From contig CM075760.1 of NCBI GenBank assembly GCA_037974335.1, positions 47,450,138 through 47,514,137 on the forward strand: 64,000 nucleotides of DNA, given 5' to 3'. The notes under the pieces are model-generated. The model saw nothing but the letters and a program-made list of their open reading frames with translations. It did no database searches and was not told the DNA's origin. The DNA comes from Prionace glauca. Its lineage: Eukaryota; Chordata; Chondrichthyes; Carcharhiniformes; Carcharhinidae. A program made the translations under genes and the position numbers. Shown one piece after another: positions 31,560-41,593 of this stretch. Each line of letters opens with the position of its first letter. Position 1 is the first letter of the stretch.

Positions 31560-32640
31560 TTACCACTTCATCCTTGGGAGTGGCCTGATAGGCCATGGTC
31601 CAGACTACAGGTGGACTTTGGGGGGGTGCCTTTCACGAATCATGTGTTTGGTCGTTGTAAATGTGCATTCAAAATGGTTGGAAGCACAGATCATGAGTAA
31701 TATTACATCTCCTGTGACAATAGAGAAGCTCTGTCAAATTTTCACAAGCCCTGGGTTAGCAGATCCGCTTGTTTCAGATAACGACACTCTGTTTACAAGT
31801 GAGATGTTTCAGGAATTCATGTAAAGGAATGGTATACGCCATGTGTGTGCTGCACCGTTTCATCTGGCTACAAATGGTCCAGCAGAAAGTGCTGTTCACA
31901 CTCTGAAGGAGGGATTGAGAAGAATGGAAAGCGATACTTTAAGAACAAGCTCTCAAGATTTTTGTTTGCTTCGTATCACACCACAATCCACAACCGAACT
32001 CTCTCCTATTATTTTTAGGTAGAGGGCTGAATTCTCATCTGGATCAGCTTCATCCAGATCTCAGAGCAAAAGTGAGTAGGAGACAAGAGAAGTAGAAGGG
32101 GAGTCACGACTACCGCACCAAAGAGAGACAGTTCAAACCGGGCGATCGGGTTTACATCAGAAACTTTAGGAGTAACCAAAGGTGGTTACCGGGAATAATT
32201 TTAAACCAAAGTGGTCCAGTATCTTGGATGGTGAAACAGTAAAACGGACGAGTTATTCACAGACACCAAGACCATATTCACTTGTGGTGTGACCCCGAGT
32301 CAGGAACAGTTTCAGAGTCAGCAATCATTACTGAGAACACGGCAGAGGGTCATGCTGCTGTGGATGTGCACCAGGAAATGGTTCCAGCTTTGCCAGTTGA
32401 CTCTGCTGTGGGAGTGGAAGAGGAACATTCATGTACAGATTCTCAAATTACCCCTTCACTTCCCATTCCAGAAACACCATTACAAGATTTACCAGTGGTA
32501 TAGTACAGGTCACAATGAATCACAAAGCTCCTGACAGACTTCCGTGTGTTAAAGACATTACTTTGTTGTATTTCTGTCCTGATGGGGGATTGAAATTTAA
32601 GGGGAGAAGTGTTATAGAGTGTTCTTCTCAACCCTCTCCG
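31560..32640 (+). mobile_element. Ty3/gypsy-type retroelement fossil, integrase region
   Basis: The integrase core of pol is recognisable (RPWSRLQVDFGG at the front, SKWLEAQ, a SDN motif), followed by the C-terminal chromodomain-less part and a purine-rich tract near 32,600 that would precede the 3' LTR. Gag, protease, RT and RNase H are absent. Broken with several lesions; old. Confidence 0.75.
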
Positions 32641-33039
32641 TTCTGAGCACGTGTAGGCTTTGGGAAGGGTGTCATCTGCAAGTCCAGGCTGGTTCCAGTG
32701 CTCCTGTTTTCTTTGTTTACTGCTGTTTTTTAAAACTTTGTTATTTATTTATATAAAGATCTGCTGCTTTTAACAATACATTCGACTACCTTATTTGTGG
32801 ACTGAAGTTCCCACAATTGTAAAGCAGCCAGATTAGTTAAATCGACAGCTTGAATTGTAAGACAATTAAAGAATAAATGATTCATTAATACAGTTGTTAG
32901 AAAGGTTAGAATGTAAATTTGAACATAAAAGTTTTTAACTTTTAGAATTATAAACAGAGTAAGAATGGTTAAAATGCTATGGGAATTATAAGATATTGCC
33001 TTCTGACAGCAACAGAATAGAAAAAACATAAGACTTGTT
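32641..33039. other. Unassigned, possibly remnant 3' LTR
   Basis: Follows the purine tract of the gypsy-type fossil and has a TATATAAAG box near 32,752. LTR identity cannot be tested without a second copy. Confidence 0.25.
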
Positions 33040-33296
33040 AGGGTGGCCCAGTGGCACATTGGTTAGCATTGCTGCTTCACAGTGTCAGGGACCTGGGTTT
33101 GATTCCCGACTTGGGTGAATCTGTGAACTTTGCACATTGTTCCTGTGACTGCTGGTCTTCTTCTGGCTGCTCTGATTTCCTCCCACAGACCAAAAGATGT
33201 GCTGGTTAGGTGCAGTGACCATGCTGTATTCTCCATCAGTGTACCTGAACAGATACCAGAGTGCGGCGACTAGGGGATTTTCCCAGGAACTTCATG
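33040..33296 (+). mobile_element. V-SINE, type 1 tail
   Basis: tRNA-like head with GTTAGCATTGCTGC (A box) and GGTTTGATTCCC (B box), diverged V core (TTTCCTCCCACAGACCAAA), and a tail cut at AACTTCAT. Confidence 0.85.
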
Positions 33297-33582
33297 TATT
33301 AGTGTCACAAGTTGGCTTACATTAATATTGCAATGAAGTTACTCTGAAAATCCCCGAGTCACCACACTCAGGAGCCTGTTCGGGTACACTGAGGGAGAAT
33401 TTAGCATGGCCAATGCATCTAACCAGCATGACTTTTGGATGTAGGAGGAACTCGGAGCACCCGGAAGAAACCCACACAGACACAGGGAGAATGTGTAAAA
33501 TCTGCAGACTGTGACCCAACTGGGAGTCAAACCCAGGTCCCTGGCACTATGAGGCAGCAGTGCAAACCACTGTGCCCTACGG
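33297..33582 (-). mobile_element. V-SINE, type 1 tail, tail-to-tail with previous
   Basis: Starts with the tail (GTGTCACAAGTTGGCTTACA on plus), runs through the V core and ends at the head CAAACCACTGTGCCCTAC. The two copies form an inverted pair. Confidence 0.85.
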
Positions 33583-33674
33583 GGAGGTGTTGGGAGCTGT
33601 TGATTTTACAAGTTATCCATGTTTTTGAAGCCGTCATGTCCTGGTCTGAAAAGGATAGCGAGAAGTCTGTTCAT

Positions 33675-33800
33675 AAGATCGTGGAACAGAATTAGGCCAT
33701 TTGGCCCATCAAGTCTGCTCTGTCATTCGATCCTGGCTGATGTGCTCCTCATCCCCATGTTCCTGCCTTCTCCCCATAACATTTCATAAGTTCGTATGTT
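33675..33800 (-). mobile_element. CR1-type LINE 3' tail fragment
   Basis: AATTAGGCCATTTGGCCCAT and CTGCCTTCTCCCCATAAC match the 3' untranslated end of CR1-like families. Confidence 0.7.
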
Positions 33801-34165
33801 CAATTGTTAAAGCTAAGCTTTCTCCTTTTACTGTTAATCGATACTTTCCTTTTTTATCTTTGACTTGTTACATTTTTAATGGTTAATAAACTTACTGAAT
33901 TCACCATTTCAAGTATTCTTTCTAGCCATATGGTTAAGTCACTGGAACCTGGTGTGATTTACAGTTATGGAGTTATTGTAAACAAGAGAATCCCATAAAT
34001 CTTAGTTCAAATAAATCAACATTCTCACAAATGGAATGCTATCCTTTATTATGAGAGAAATTGAACATTGAAGTAAAGATATTATGCTTCAGTTATACAG
34101 GGCATTGCTGAGACTGCATCTTGAACACTGGGTGCAGTTTTTGTCTCTTATTAAACAAAGGATCA

Positions 34166-34817
34166 TAGAATCCCTGCAGTACACCCAGAGGCCATTCTGC
34201 CCATTGAGTCTGTACCCAACACCATCCACCCAGGTCCTCTTCCCATAATCCCACACATTTATTTATTTAGAACCCTACAGTACAGAAACAGGCCCTTCGG
34301 CCCATCGAGTCTGCACCGAACACAATCCCACCCAGACCCTATCCCCATATCCTTACACATTTTACCTGCTAATCCCTCTAACCTACACATCCCAGGATAC
34401 TAAGGGGCAATTTTAGCATAGCCAATGAACCTAACCCGCACATCTTTGGACTGTGGGAGGAAACCGGAGCACCCGGAGAAAACCCATGCAGACACGAGGA
34501 GAATGTGCAAACTCCACACAGGCAGTGACCCGAGCTGGGAATTGAACCCAGGACCCTGGAGCTGTGAAGCAGCAGTGCTAACCACTGTGCTACCGTGCCG
34601 CCCCTGCTAATTTATCCTGCTAATTCTCCTAACACAAATTTAGCATAGCCAATCAACCTAACCCACATACCTTTGGTCTTTGGGACGAAACCGGAGCACC
34701 TGGATGAAACCCACACAGACATGGGGAGAATGTGCAAACTCCACACAGACAGTGACCAGGGCTGGTATTGAACCTGGATCCCTGGTGTTGTGATGCAGCA
34801 GTGCACTGTGCTGTCCC
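34166..34817 (-). mobile_element. V-SINE, older copy, interrupted
   Basis: Tail at 34,166-34,262 (ATAGAATCCCTGCAGTACAC), core and head at 34,604-34,817 (GCATAGCCAATCAACCTAAC ... GTGCACTGTGCTGTCCC). A younger V-SINE separates them. Confidence 0.85.
34266..34603 (-). mobile_element. V-SINE, younger full-length copy, type 2 tail
   Basis: A complete element from tail (TAGAACCCTACAGTACAGAA) to head (ACTGTGCTACCGTGCCGCCC). About 340 bp with few differences from the copy at 61,427. ATTTAT on both sides may be the target-site duplication. Confidence 0.9.
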
Positions 34818-34884
34818 ATTTTATAAACACCATGGAAACAGTTCAGAGGAGGTTTACTAGATTGATTCTCAATCTTGTAGTGCA

Positions 34885-34970
34885 AAATATTAACTCTGTT
34901 TCTCTCTCCACAGATGCTGCTAGACCTGCTGTGTTTTTCCAGTTCTTTCTGTATTTATTTCAGATCTATC
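34885..34970 (-). repeat. Unclassified interspersed repeat
   Basis: Reverse copy of the 2,785 family (TCTCTCCACAGATGCTGCTA, TGTTTTTCCAGTTCTTTCTG). Confidence 0.6.
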
Positions 34971-35224
34971 TGTAGTGATAGGAAAAACATTATTTACTAT
35001 CCAGGATAAAATAAATGTCCTTCATCAGCTTTTGTGTCATTTCAGTGGAAATGTGCTCTCCCAGGCTCAAAGAGCATCAGCCCACTGGAAGCAAAGTCAT
35101 GAGTCCTGCCAGTCCAGAAGAAAGAAATCCTCTGACCCTCCCATTTCACCAACTGTCAGAATGAACATGGTTCAGTCCTGATGTGATTAACAGCAACAAT
35201 AACAGCAGAATCCAACACCAGTTA

Positions 35225-36067
35225 TCAATTGTGAACTTGCTGGTGTCTCCGCATACTGGATGACTGAGTGAATCCCTTCCCACACACACAGCAGATGAAC
35301 GGTCTCTCCCCAGTGTGAACTCGCTGGTGTTGCTGCAGATTGGATGAGGTTTTGAACGTCTTTGTGCAGTGAGAGCAGCTGAACAGTCTCTCCTCAGTGT
35401 GAGTGCGCTGGTGGAGCATCAGATCCCGAGAACGTTTGAAACCACGTCCACAATCAGAGCATTTAAAAGGTCTGTCCTGGGTGTGAGTGAGATTGTGGCT
35501 CAGCAGGCTGGATGAATGAGTGAATCCTTTCCCACACACAGAGCAGGTGAATGGTCTCTCTCTGGTGTGAATTCTCTGGTGCTCCCGCAGGTGGGATGAC
35601 GTCCTAAATCTCTTTGTGCAGTGAGAGCAGCTGAACGGTCTCTCCCCAGTGTGAATGCGCTGATGAATCATCAGTTCCCGAGAGCTTTTGAAACCACTCT
35701 CACAGTCAGTGCATTTAAAGAGTCTCTCATTGCTGTGAGTGATTTTGTGTTTCGACAGGTTGGATAAATGCGTAAATCCTTTCCCGCACTCTGCGCAGGT
35801 GAATGGTCTCTCTCCAGTGTGAACGCGCTGGTGTCTCTGCAGGCTGGATAAATTAGTGAATCCATCCCCACACTCAAAGCAGATGAACGCTCTTTCTCCA
35901 GTGTGAACCAGTCGATGTCGCTGCAGGTGAGATAACCGAGTGAACCCCTTCCCACACACAGAGCAGGTGTATGGCTTCTCTCCAGTGTGAATACGTTGAT
36001 GAGTTTGCAGCTCAGAGGGGCTTTTGCAACCCTTCCCACAGTCCCCACATTTCCACGGTTTCTCCAT
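35225..36067 (-). CDS. ZNF F, ten-finger C2H2 protein, mixed finger types
   Basis: A 280-codon open frame of exactly ten 28-residue fingers from ATG ([17 protein letters not shown]) to RRHQQVHN and a stop. All zinc ligands are present; finger 1 has Cys for the usual Phe (GKGCKS). Fingers 4-6 and 7-9 repeat a three-finger pattern: CGKGFTH type, then KC(T/S)DC...GFK.SR(E/D)LM type, then SCSHCTK.F.TSS type. Finger 10 opens a fourth round. Linkers before fingers 5, 8 and 9 are non-standard (SNERLF, TQDRPF, TEERLF). No effector domain is encoded. Head-to-head with ZNF G over a shared promoter, with a clean exon 1 donor. Among the best candidates here for a working gene. Confidence 0.9.
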   Translation of the reverse strand: MEKPWKCGDCGKGCKSPSELQTHQRIHTGEKPYTCSVCGKGFTRLSHLQRHRLVHTGERAFICFECGDGFTNLSSLQRHQRVHTGERPFTCAECGKGFTHLSNLSKHKITHSNERLFKCTDCESGFKSSRELMIHQRIHTGERPFSCSHCTKRFRTSSHLREHQRIHTRERPFTCSVCGKGFTHSSSLLSHNLTHTQDRPFKCSDCGRGFKRSRDLMLHQRTHTEERLFSCSHCTKTFKTSSNLQQHQRVHTGERPFICCVCGKGFTQSSSMRRHQQVHN

Positions 36068-36559
36068 GTTGGAGGTGTCCTTGTGTTGCTCCAGGTTTGA
36101 CCATCAGTTGAAGTCTCACACAGAACAAGATTATGACGCCCTGCTGTTTTGGTGCAATATTTTTATGGCTGTGTAACTGAGAAGCTCTTTCCACAGTCAA
36201 TGCATGGGAGTGTGTGGACGGGGCGGGGGGGAAGAAGGCGGGAATGGGTGAGTGTGTGTGGAGAGGGGGGAGTGTGTGTGTGTTGGGGGGGAAGTGTGTG
36301 GGTGTGTGTGAGTGTGTGTGGGGGAGTGTGCGTGTGTGTGTGGGAGCGTGAGTCTGTGGGAGAGTGTATGTCCGTGTCTGCTGTACCAGTCATACTGATG
36401 TTTCAAGAGTGCAAAAGCAGACAGAACAGAGAAACATTTCTCTTTCTGGATTCAAAGGCCAAGAGCATTCAGGTCCCGATGAATTGAGTGACTCTGTCAG
36501 ATGTTGACGTGATGTTTGATTTGAGATTTCTGTCTGTAAATTCCTCACCTTCTGATATC
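36068..36559 (-). other. ZNF F leader in terminal exon, with TG microsatellite
   Basis: TTTTACAG ends at 36,560 and the exon starts GATATCAGAAGGTG at 36,559. Between the leader's conserved start and its fossil finger (DCGKSF) lies a GT-rich tract at about 36,205-36,375 that is not present in sister leaders. Confidence 0.75.
36205..36375. repeat. GT-rich microsatellite
   Basis: Imperfect (TG)n mixed with G runs, about 170 bp. It lies inside the presumed 5' untranslated exon of ZNF F, at the place where sister genes have a short CACACAC stretch. Confidence 0.85.
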
Positions 36560-36796
36560 CTGTAAAAGGAATTTACAAAATACATCACTTTCAATACAGC
36601 ACTGAAATTCAGAACAGACAATTCTAGTTTCTATGGAATATTCTTTCCTCTCTCATTCCCCAAAAGCTGTAAATCTCCATCCCACACACTCTCCCTCCAT
36701 TCTCACTCTGCTGTGTCTAATATTCACCCTCCCAATTCTTCTGAAGGTGCTGATCGAGGCTGATTGACAGATTCATGCTCCCTGCTGCCTGTCCTG

Positions 36797-37545
36797 GACA
36801 CAGTAAAAAGTCTGACAACACCAGGTTTTAGTCCAACCGATTTATTTGATAATAGACTCACAAGCTTTCAGGGTTAGTCCCTTCGTCAGGTGAATGGAGA
36901 GTTCTGGCCTCAGACAGAGCATATAAAGCACAGACAATTTAGAGATTACTGATTAGAATGCAAATCCTTACACTTAACCTGCTGTTCAAGACCTGAAGTG
37001 GCTGACAATGTGAGTGGAAGGAGCACTCATCACAGGTTAAAGAGATGTGTATTGTCTCCAGACAGTACAGTAAGTGGGGTTTTGCAAACCCAGGCAAGTC
37101 ACGGGGGTTACAGATAGTGCGACATGAACCCAAGATCCCTGTTGAGACCATCCTCGTGTGCGGAACTTGATAGCCAAGTTCCACACACATGAGGACGGTC
37201 TCAACAGGGATCTTGCCTGGGTTTGCAAAACCCCACTTACTGTACTGTCTGGAGACAATACACATCTCTTTAACCTGTGATGAGTGCTCCTTCCACTCAC
37301 ATTGTCAGACACTTCAGGTCTGGAACAGCAGGTTCGGTGTAAGGATTCGCATTCTAATCAGTAATCTCTAAACTGTCTGTGCTTTATATGCTCTGTCTGA
37401 GGCCAGAACTCTCCATTCACCTGATGAAGGGACTAACCTCGCAAGCTTGTGAGTCTATTATCAAATAAATCGGTTGGACTAAAACCTGGTGTTGTCAGAC
37501 TTTTTACTGTGTTTACGCCAGTCCAACGCCGGCATACCCACATCG
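36797..37545. mobile_element. Palindromic Penelope-like element in ZNF F intron
   Basis: Two PLE 3' ends in inverted orientation, each about 350-370 bp, meeting near 37,165. The left arm opens AGTAAAAAGTCTGACAACAC and the right arm closes with GGTGTTGTCAGACTTTTTAC. The right arm then extends through GTCCAACGCCGGCATACCCA. The outer flanks GCCTGTCCTGGACAC and GCCTGTTCTGGACAC form a 15-bp target-site duplication with one mismatch. Each arm still encodes the last residues before the PLE stop. Confidence 0.82.
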
Positions 37546-37773
37546 TGACGCCTGTTCTGGACACAGAGAGCTGATAATCTTCAAGCTGACAGCCACGTTT
37601 TACATTGGACATAAATGAACAGCCTGATGATGTGTGTAATACACTGTATTACCTGGTTACAGATACATGAAGAATCTGAGGGTGAATTTTAGTCAGCGAG
37701 TGTGACCTGGAAGTTCAAAATTGAAGCCCAAAATCAAAATGTAAAGGGGGAGAAAAGCAAGTGTTTTACTCAC

Positions 37774-38262
37774 AGATGGTGGAGACAGGAAGAAGCTTGA
37801 GTCTGAAGCTCAATCTTCATTCAGAGAGAGAGTAGCAGCAATTTTCCTGGGCACATTGTCCAACTCCGCATTCAGACAATGAGGGAGCTCTGATTGGCTG
37901 GAGGACCAGAGCCCTTCCGGTCCTCCAACTCTTTCCATTGGTCAACCTCAGCATGAGGGTCAGGGGGCGGGCACTCCTCTGCACATGCGCAGCGTCCCCT
38001 CTCCCTTCGACTTGCGCAGCCCCGGGGGGAGGGGGCCACAACCGAGCGGCTTCTCGCTCTGGCCGGAGCCGCCAGTCGCTTGTCTGGAAATCTTGCCTGG
38101 AGGAGGGGCAGGGGGAGGGGAACAATGGGTGGGGGCGGGGCTCCCGGGTCCGGCCTGCGACTGGAATCCGGAGACGTCATCGCGGAGCAGAGTGATTCCT
38201 ATTGGCAGGGTTCCATTCTGATGTCACAATGCGGAAGTCCACGAATGTGTTTCAGAGTGAAA
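37774..38262. promoter_or_regulatory. Shared F/G bidirectional promoter with exons 1
   Basis: F exon 1 (minus) ends CACCATCT at 37,774 with donor GTGAGT. G's first exon (plus) begins near 38,255. Between them is a GC-rich region with inverted CCAAT boxes (GATTGGCTGG 37,891; CCATTGGTC 37,935; CTATTGGC 38,200), an NRF1-like GCACATGCGCAG at 37,980, GC boxes (GGGGGCGGGG at 38,127) and a CRE-like AGACGTCA at 38,171. This is the uninterrupted version of the D/E promoter. Confidence 0.8.
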
Positions 38263-38479
38263 CTTCCTCCTCTGTGCAACATCTGGGAGGAAATCAATGT
38301 TTCCCCCTTTCCATTTCTTTCCTCATTCTGGGGGAAATTGGGGACTTGCAGCATCTGAAGAGAAAGGAAGTGAATCCAGGGAGGTTGCAGACTCTGGAAA
38401 GCTTACAGACGAACAGCGGAATGAAGAGCAGGACGAGATCTAGGTATCTGTTTCTCTCAAAGGCACTGACATCACTGAG

Positions 38480-38839
38480 CTCGGTTTGACACATTTATTC
38501 GTTTGGTTAATAGGATGGCGTCTTATCTAATGTTCACAATTAAAGCGGAAGTTTCCCAGGAGAGGGCTGATATTCATGTGAATTGTAAATTCGAATGGGA
38601 TAGAGATATATTTAATATAGTTGTTTGGTATTTCCTGTGTTGTTTATGGTTCCCTATTTCTTGTCTTGAAATATATAGCAGTATATCAACGTTATCCATT
38701 TCCAGCAATGGAGACATTACAACATGGGAAGAATCCATTCGGCAATTGAAATCCATGCCAACCCTGTGGAACAATTCAATCAACATTCCCCGTCTATTAT
38801 CCATATTCTCCTGAGTTTCACATCATGATGAGAGTTCCA
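38480..38839. other. Unassigned (ZNF G intron)
   Basis: About 360 bp of AT-rich sequence. Open frames in it show no family signature. Confidence 0.35.
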
Positions 38840-39090
38840 GATGAGCTGAGACTGGGGTGGAGATGAGCAATGTTACTGAGGTGGAAATAGGCAGTCTTGA
38901 TGATGATGTGGACATGTGGTTGGAAGCTCGTCTTGGGGTGAAATATTTCACCATGGTTGTGAATAGCCAGGTTCAGTTTCAGACAGTTGCCAGGAAGATA
39001 GAGTTGATGGTGAGGGGGTGGAGTTTGTAGTGGGGATTGAAGACAATGGGTTCAGTCTTCCCAGTATTTATATTAGATAAATTTCTGTTC
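38840..39090 (-). mobile_element. L2-type LINE RT fragment
   Basis: Reads backwards as a degenerate FLA.V.N..W.F / ASNHMSTSSSRLPIST-like stretch, similar in order to the larger copy at 57,260-57,860. Old. Confidence 0.5.
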
Positions 39091-39107
39091 TTTTAGCACT
39101 GAATGTC

Positions 39108-39250
39108 AGACAAAATAGGGTGATATGTAAGTTGGAGGGGAACTCAGAGGTGATGATGTTCACATCCACCTGCTACCTTGGTCCTTCCTGGTGGTGGAAG
39201 TCAGGGGTTTGGGAGATTCTGTCAAAAGTTCTCATCGAGTTGTAGATGTA
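39108..39250 (-). repeat. Interspersed repeat (antisense of the 59.5 kb copy)
   Basis: TTGGAGGGGAACTCAGAGGT and GTCCTTCCTGGTGGTGGAAG are the reverse complement of text near 59,590-59,680. Probably part of a larger LINE family. Confidence 0.55.
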
Positions 39251-39403
39251 TAAAATCCCACTCCTTCACCCTGGCCTCTCCTACTTCTATCTCCTTCCAC
39301 AGTGCCCAGAGTCTTGTGTAGAACCAGACTGGGTGGCAAGTTTCCTTCCCTGTAGTTCATCAATGAATCAGTTTGGTTTTTATGGCAAGTTGTCATCAGT
39401 TTG

Positions 39404-39724
39404 TCATAGAATCCCTACAGTACAGATATAGGCCATTCGGGTCACTGAGTCTGTACCAAACACAATCCCACCCAGACCCTATTCCCAGAACCCCATGCAT
39501 TTATCCTGCTAAGCCCCCTGAGACCAAGGGACAATTTACCATGGCCAATCCACCTACCCTGCACATCTTTGGACTGTGGGAAGAAACTGGAGCACCCTGA
39601 GGAAGCCCATACAGACACAGGGAGAACGTGCAAACTCCATGCAGACAGTGACCCTAGCCAGAATTGAACCTGAGACCCTGGTGCCATGAGGTAGAAGTGC
39701 TAACCATTGTGCCACCGTATCGCC
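39404..39724 (-). mobile_element. V-SINE, type 2 tail, near full length
   Basis: From tail (ATAGAATCCCTACAGTACAG) to head (AACCATTGTGCCACCGTATC), with the V core at 39,560-39,640. It lies in the intron of ZNF G. Confidence 0.88.
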
Positions 39725-40060
39725 CAATTAAAGATTTCATTTTTAAATCTTTAATTGCCTTCACTACTATCAGATCTGTGGGCACCCAGTTCCAGATCAT
39801 AACCACTTGCTGCACCCACCATATCTCCAACCAGGTAATGAGTGCTGCATATTACACACATTTGAACAGGAAGTGATGAGCATTGACTCATTAACCAACA
39901 CGAATTGGCACCTTTAGGAGAATTGGGAGGCTGTTTATTGGGATACAGCAGGGTAAGAATAGTGGGGAAAAGTGAAGCATTTTCTGTAAAAACTAGACTT
40001 GTCTTTTCTGAATTTCTAAGTTGCACTGACAGTGATGAATTTTGGAAATTCGTGTTACAG

Positions 40061-40392
40061 GATATCAGAAGAGGATTTCCAGACAGAAATCTCAAAATAA
40101 ATACTCGTGGTGATCTGACAGATTAACTCCATTTATTGGGGCCTGGACAACATCAGCCTTTGGATCTACAAAGAGAAATACTTATCTGTTCTGCCTGCTT
40201 CAAGAGATTTCAACCATAAGTGTGATTGGAAAAGCATGGAGTCACACAAATCCGAGTGAGAGTGTTTCAGTGAACTGACTGTGGAAAAAACTCCAACACA
40301 GCTTGAAAAGACATCAGTCACATTGGGGTGAGACCGTTCAGGTGTTTTGTTGTGGATGAGGCTTCAGCTGACTGTCAAACTGCGCCAGACAC
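40061..40392 (+). other. ZNF G leader in terminal exon
   Basis: TGTTACAG (AG at 40,059-40,060), then GATATCAGAAGAGG. The stop-bearing fossil finger block (DEASADCQT in a neighbouring frame) precedes the CDS. Confidence 0.75.
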
Positions 40393-41313
40393 ATGGACAC
40401 CAACACCATGGAGAAGCCATGGAAATGTGGAGACTGTGGTAAAGGATTCAATTTCCCACACCAACTGGAAACTCATCAATGTAACCACACTGGGGACAGG
40501 CCATTCATTTGCTTGGAGTGTGGGAAGGGATTTGCTCATTCATCCTCCCTGCAGACACACAAACGAATTCACACAGGGGACTGGCCATTCACCTGTCCCG
40601 AGTGTGGGAAAGGATTCAAAAGTTCATCCCACCTGCAGAAACACAATCGGGTTCACAGTGGGGAGAAGCCATTCGCCTGCTCCGATTGTGGGAAGGGATT
40701 CAGTGAATCATCCAACTTGCTGATGCACCAGCGAGTTCACACTGGGGAGAAATGGTTCACGTGCTCAGCGTGTGGGAAGGGATTCACTCAGTTATCTCAC
40801 CTGCAGACACACGAGCGAGTTCACACTGGGGAAAGGCCATTCCTCTGCTCTGAGTGTGGGAAGGGATTCAGGAATTCATCCAACCTGCAGAGGCACCAGC
40901 GAATTCACACCAGGGAGAGACTGTTCAGCTGCTCCGAGTGTGGGAAGGGATTCACTGATTCATCCTATCTGCTGATACATCAGCGCGTTCACACTGGAGA
41001 GAGGCCGTTCATCTGCTCTGAGTGTGGGAAGCGTTTCCCTTATGCATCAAATCTGCAAAAACACCGCCGATTGCACACTGGGGAGAGACCATTCACCTGC
41101 TCCGACTGTGGGAAAACATTCACTCAGTCATCCCACCTGCAGACACACCAGCGAGTTCACACCGGAGACAGACCATTCACCTGCTCTCAGTGTGGGAAAG
41201 GATTCAGTAATTCATCCAACCTGCGGACGCACCAGCGAGTTCACACTGGGGAGAGACCCAGTTTACCTGCTCTGACTGTGGGAAAGGATTCACTAAATCA
41301 TCACAACTGCTGA
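40393..41313 (+). CDS. ZNF G, ten-finger C2H2 protein with frameshifted last finger
   Basis: An open frame of 306 codons, [19 protein letters not shown], then ten complete C2H2 fingers. The usual start is the second Met (40,408); an AAG to ATG change has created an extra Met five codons earlier, and either could be used. After finger 10 the linker TGERP carries two extra bases (near 41,256). The expected eleventh finger is therefore read out of frame for about 20 residues and stops at 41,313, although its proper text ([22 protein letters not shown]) is intact in the next frame to about 41,337. Linkers TGDRPF, TGDWPF and TGEKWF vary from the norm. All ligands in the ten fingers are kept. Partner of ZNF F across the 37.8-38.26 kb promoter. 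Confidence 0.85.
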   Translation: MDTNTMEKPWKCGDCGKGFNFPHQLETHQCNHTGDRPFICLECGKGFAHSSSLQTHKRIHTGDWPFTCPECGKGFKSSSHLQKHNRVHSGEKPFACSDCGKGFSESSNLLMHQRVHTGEKWFTCSACGKGFTQLSHLQTHERVHTGERPFLCSECGKGFRNSSNLQRHQRIHTRERLFSCSECGKGFTDSSYLLIHQRVHTGERPFICSECGKRFPYASNLQKHRRLHTGERPFTCSDCGKTFTQSSHLQTHQRVHTGDRPFTCSQCGKGFSNSSNLRTHQRVHTGERPSLPALTVGKDSLNHHNC

Positions 41314-41593
41314 GACATCAGCGAATTCACAAGTGATGACAGGGGTTGGATTCTGCTGTTATTGCTGCTGTTAATCGCATCCGGGACTGAACCATGTTCA
41401 TTCTGACAGTGGGTGAAGTGAGAGGGTTGGAGGGTTTCTTTCTGCTGGACTGGCCGGTCTCACAACTTTGCTTCCAGTGGGCTGATGTTCTTTGAATCTA
41501 GGAGAGCACATTTCCACTGAAATGATCCATAAAAGCTGATGAAGGACATTTATTCTATCCTGGATAGTAAATAGAGGTTTTCCACCACAACAG

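Larger units (their letters stand above)
34025..34880 (+). mobile_element. CR1-type LINE fragment, split by nested SINEs
   Basis: Left part (34,025-34,165) reads KDIMLQLYRALLRLHLEHWVQF-like. Right part (34,826-34,880) reads METVQRRFTRLI. Between them lies about 660 bp of V-SINE. Confidence 0.7.

Noticed and set aside
36163-36406. His/Thr/Pro-rich frames on the minus strand
   Set aside because: They translate a GT/CA microsatellite and change frame without loss of openness.
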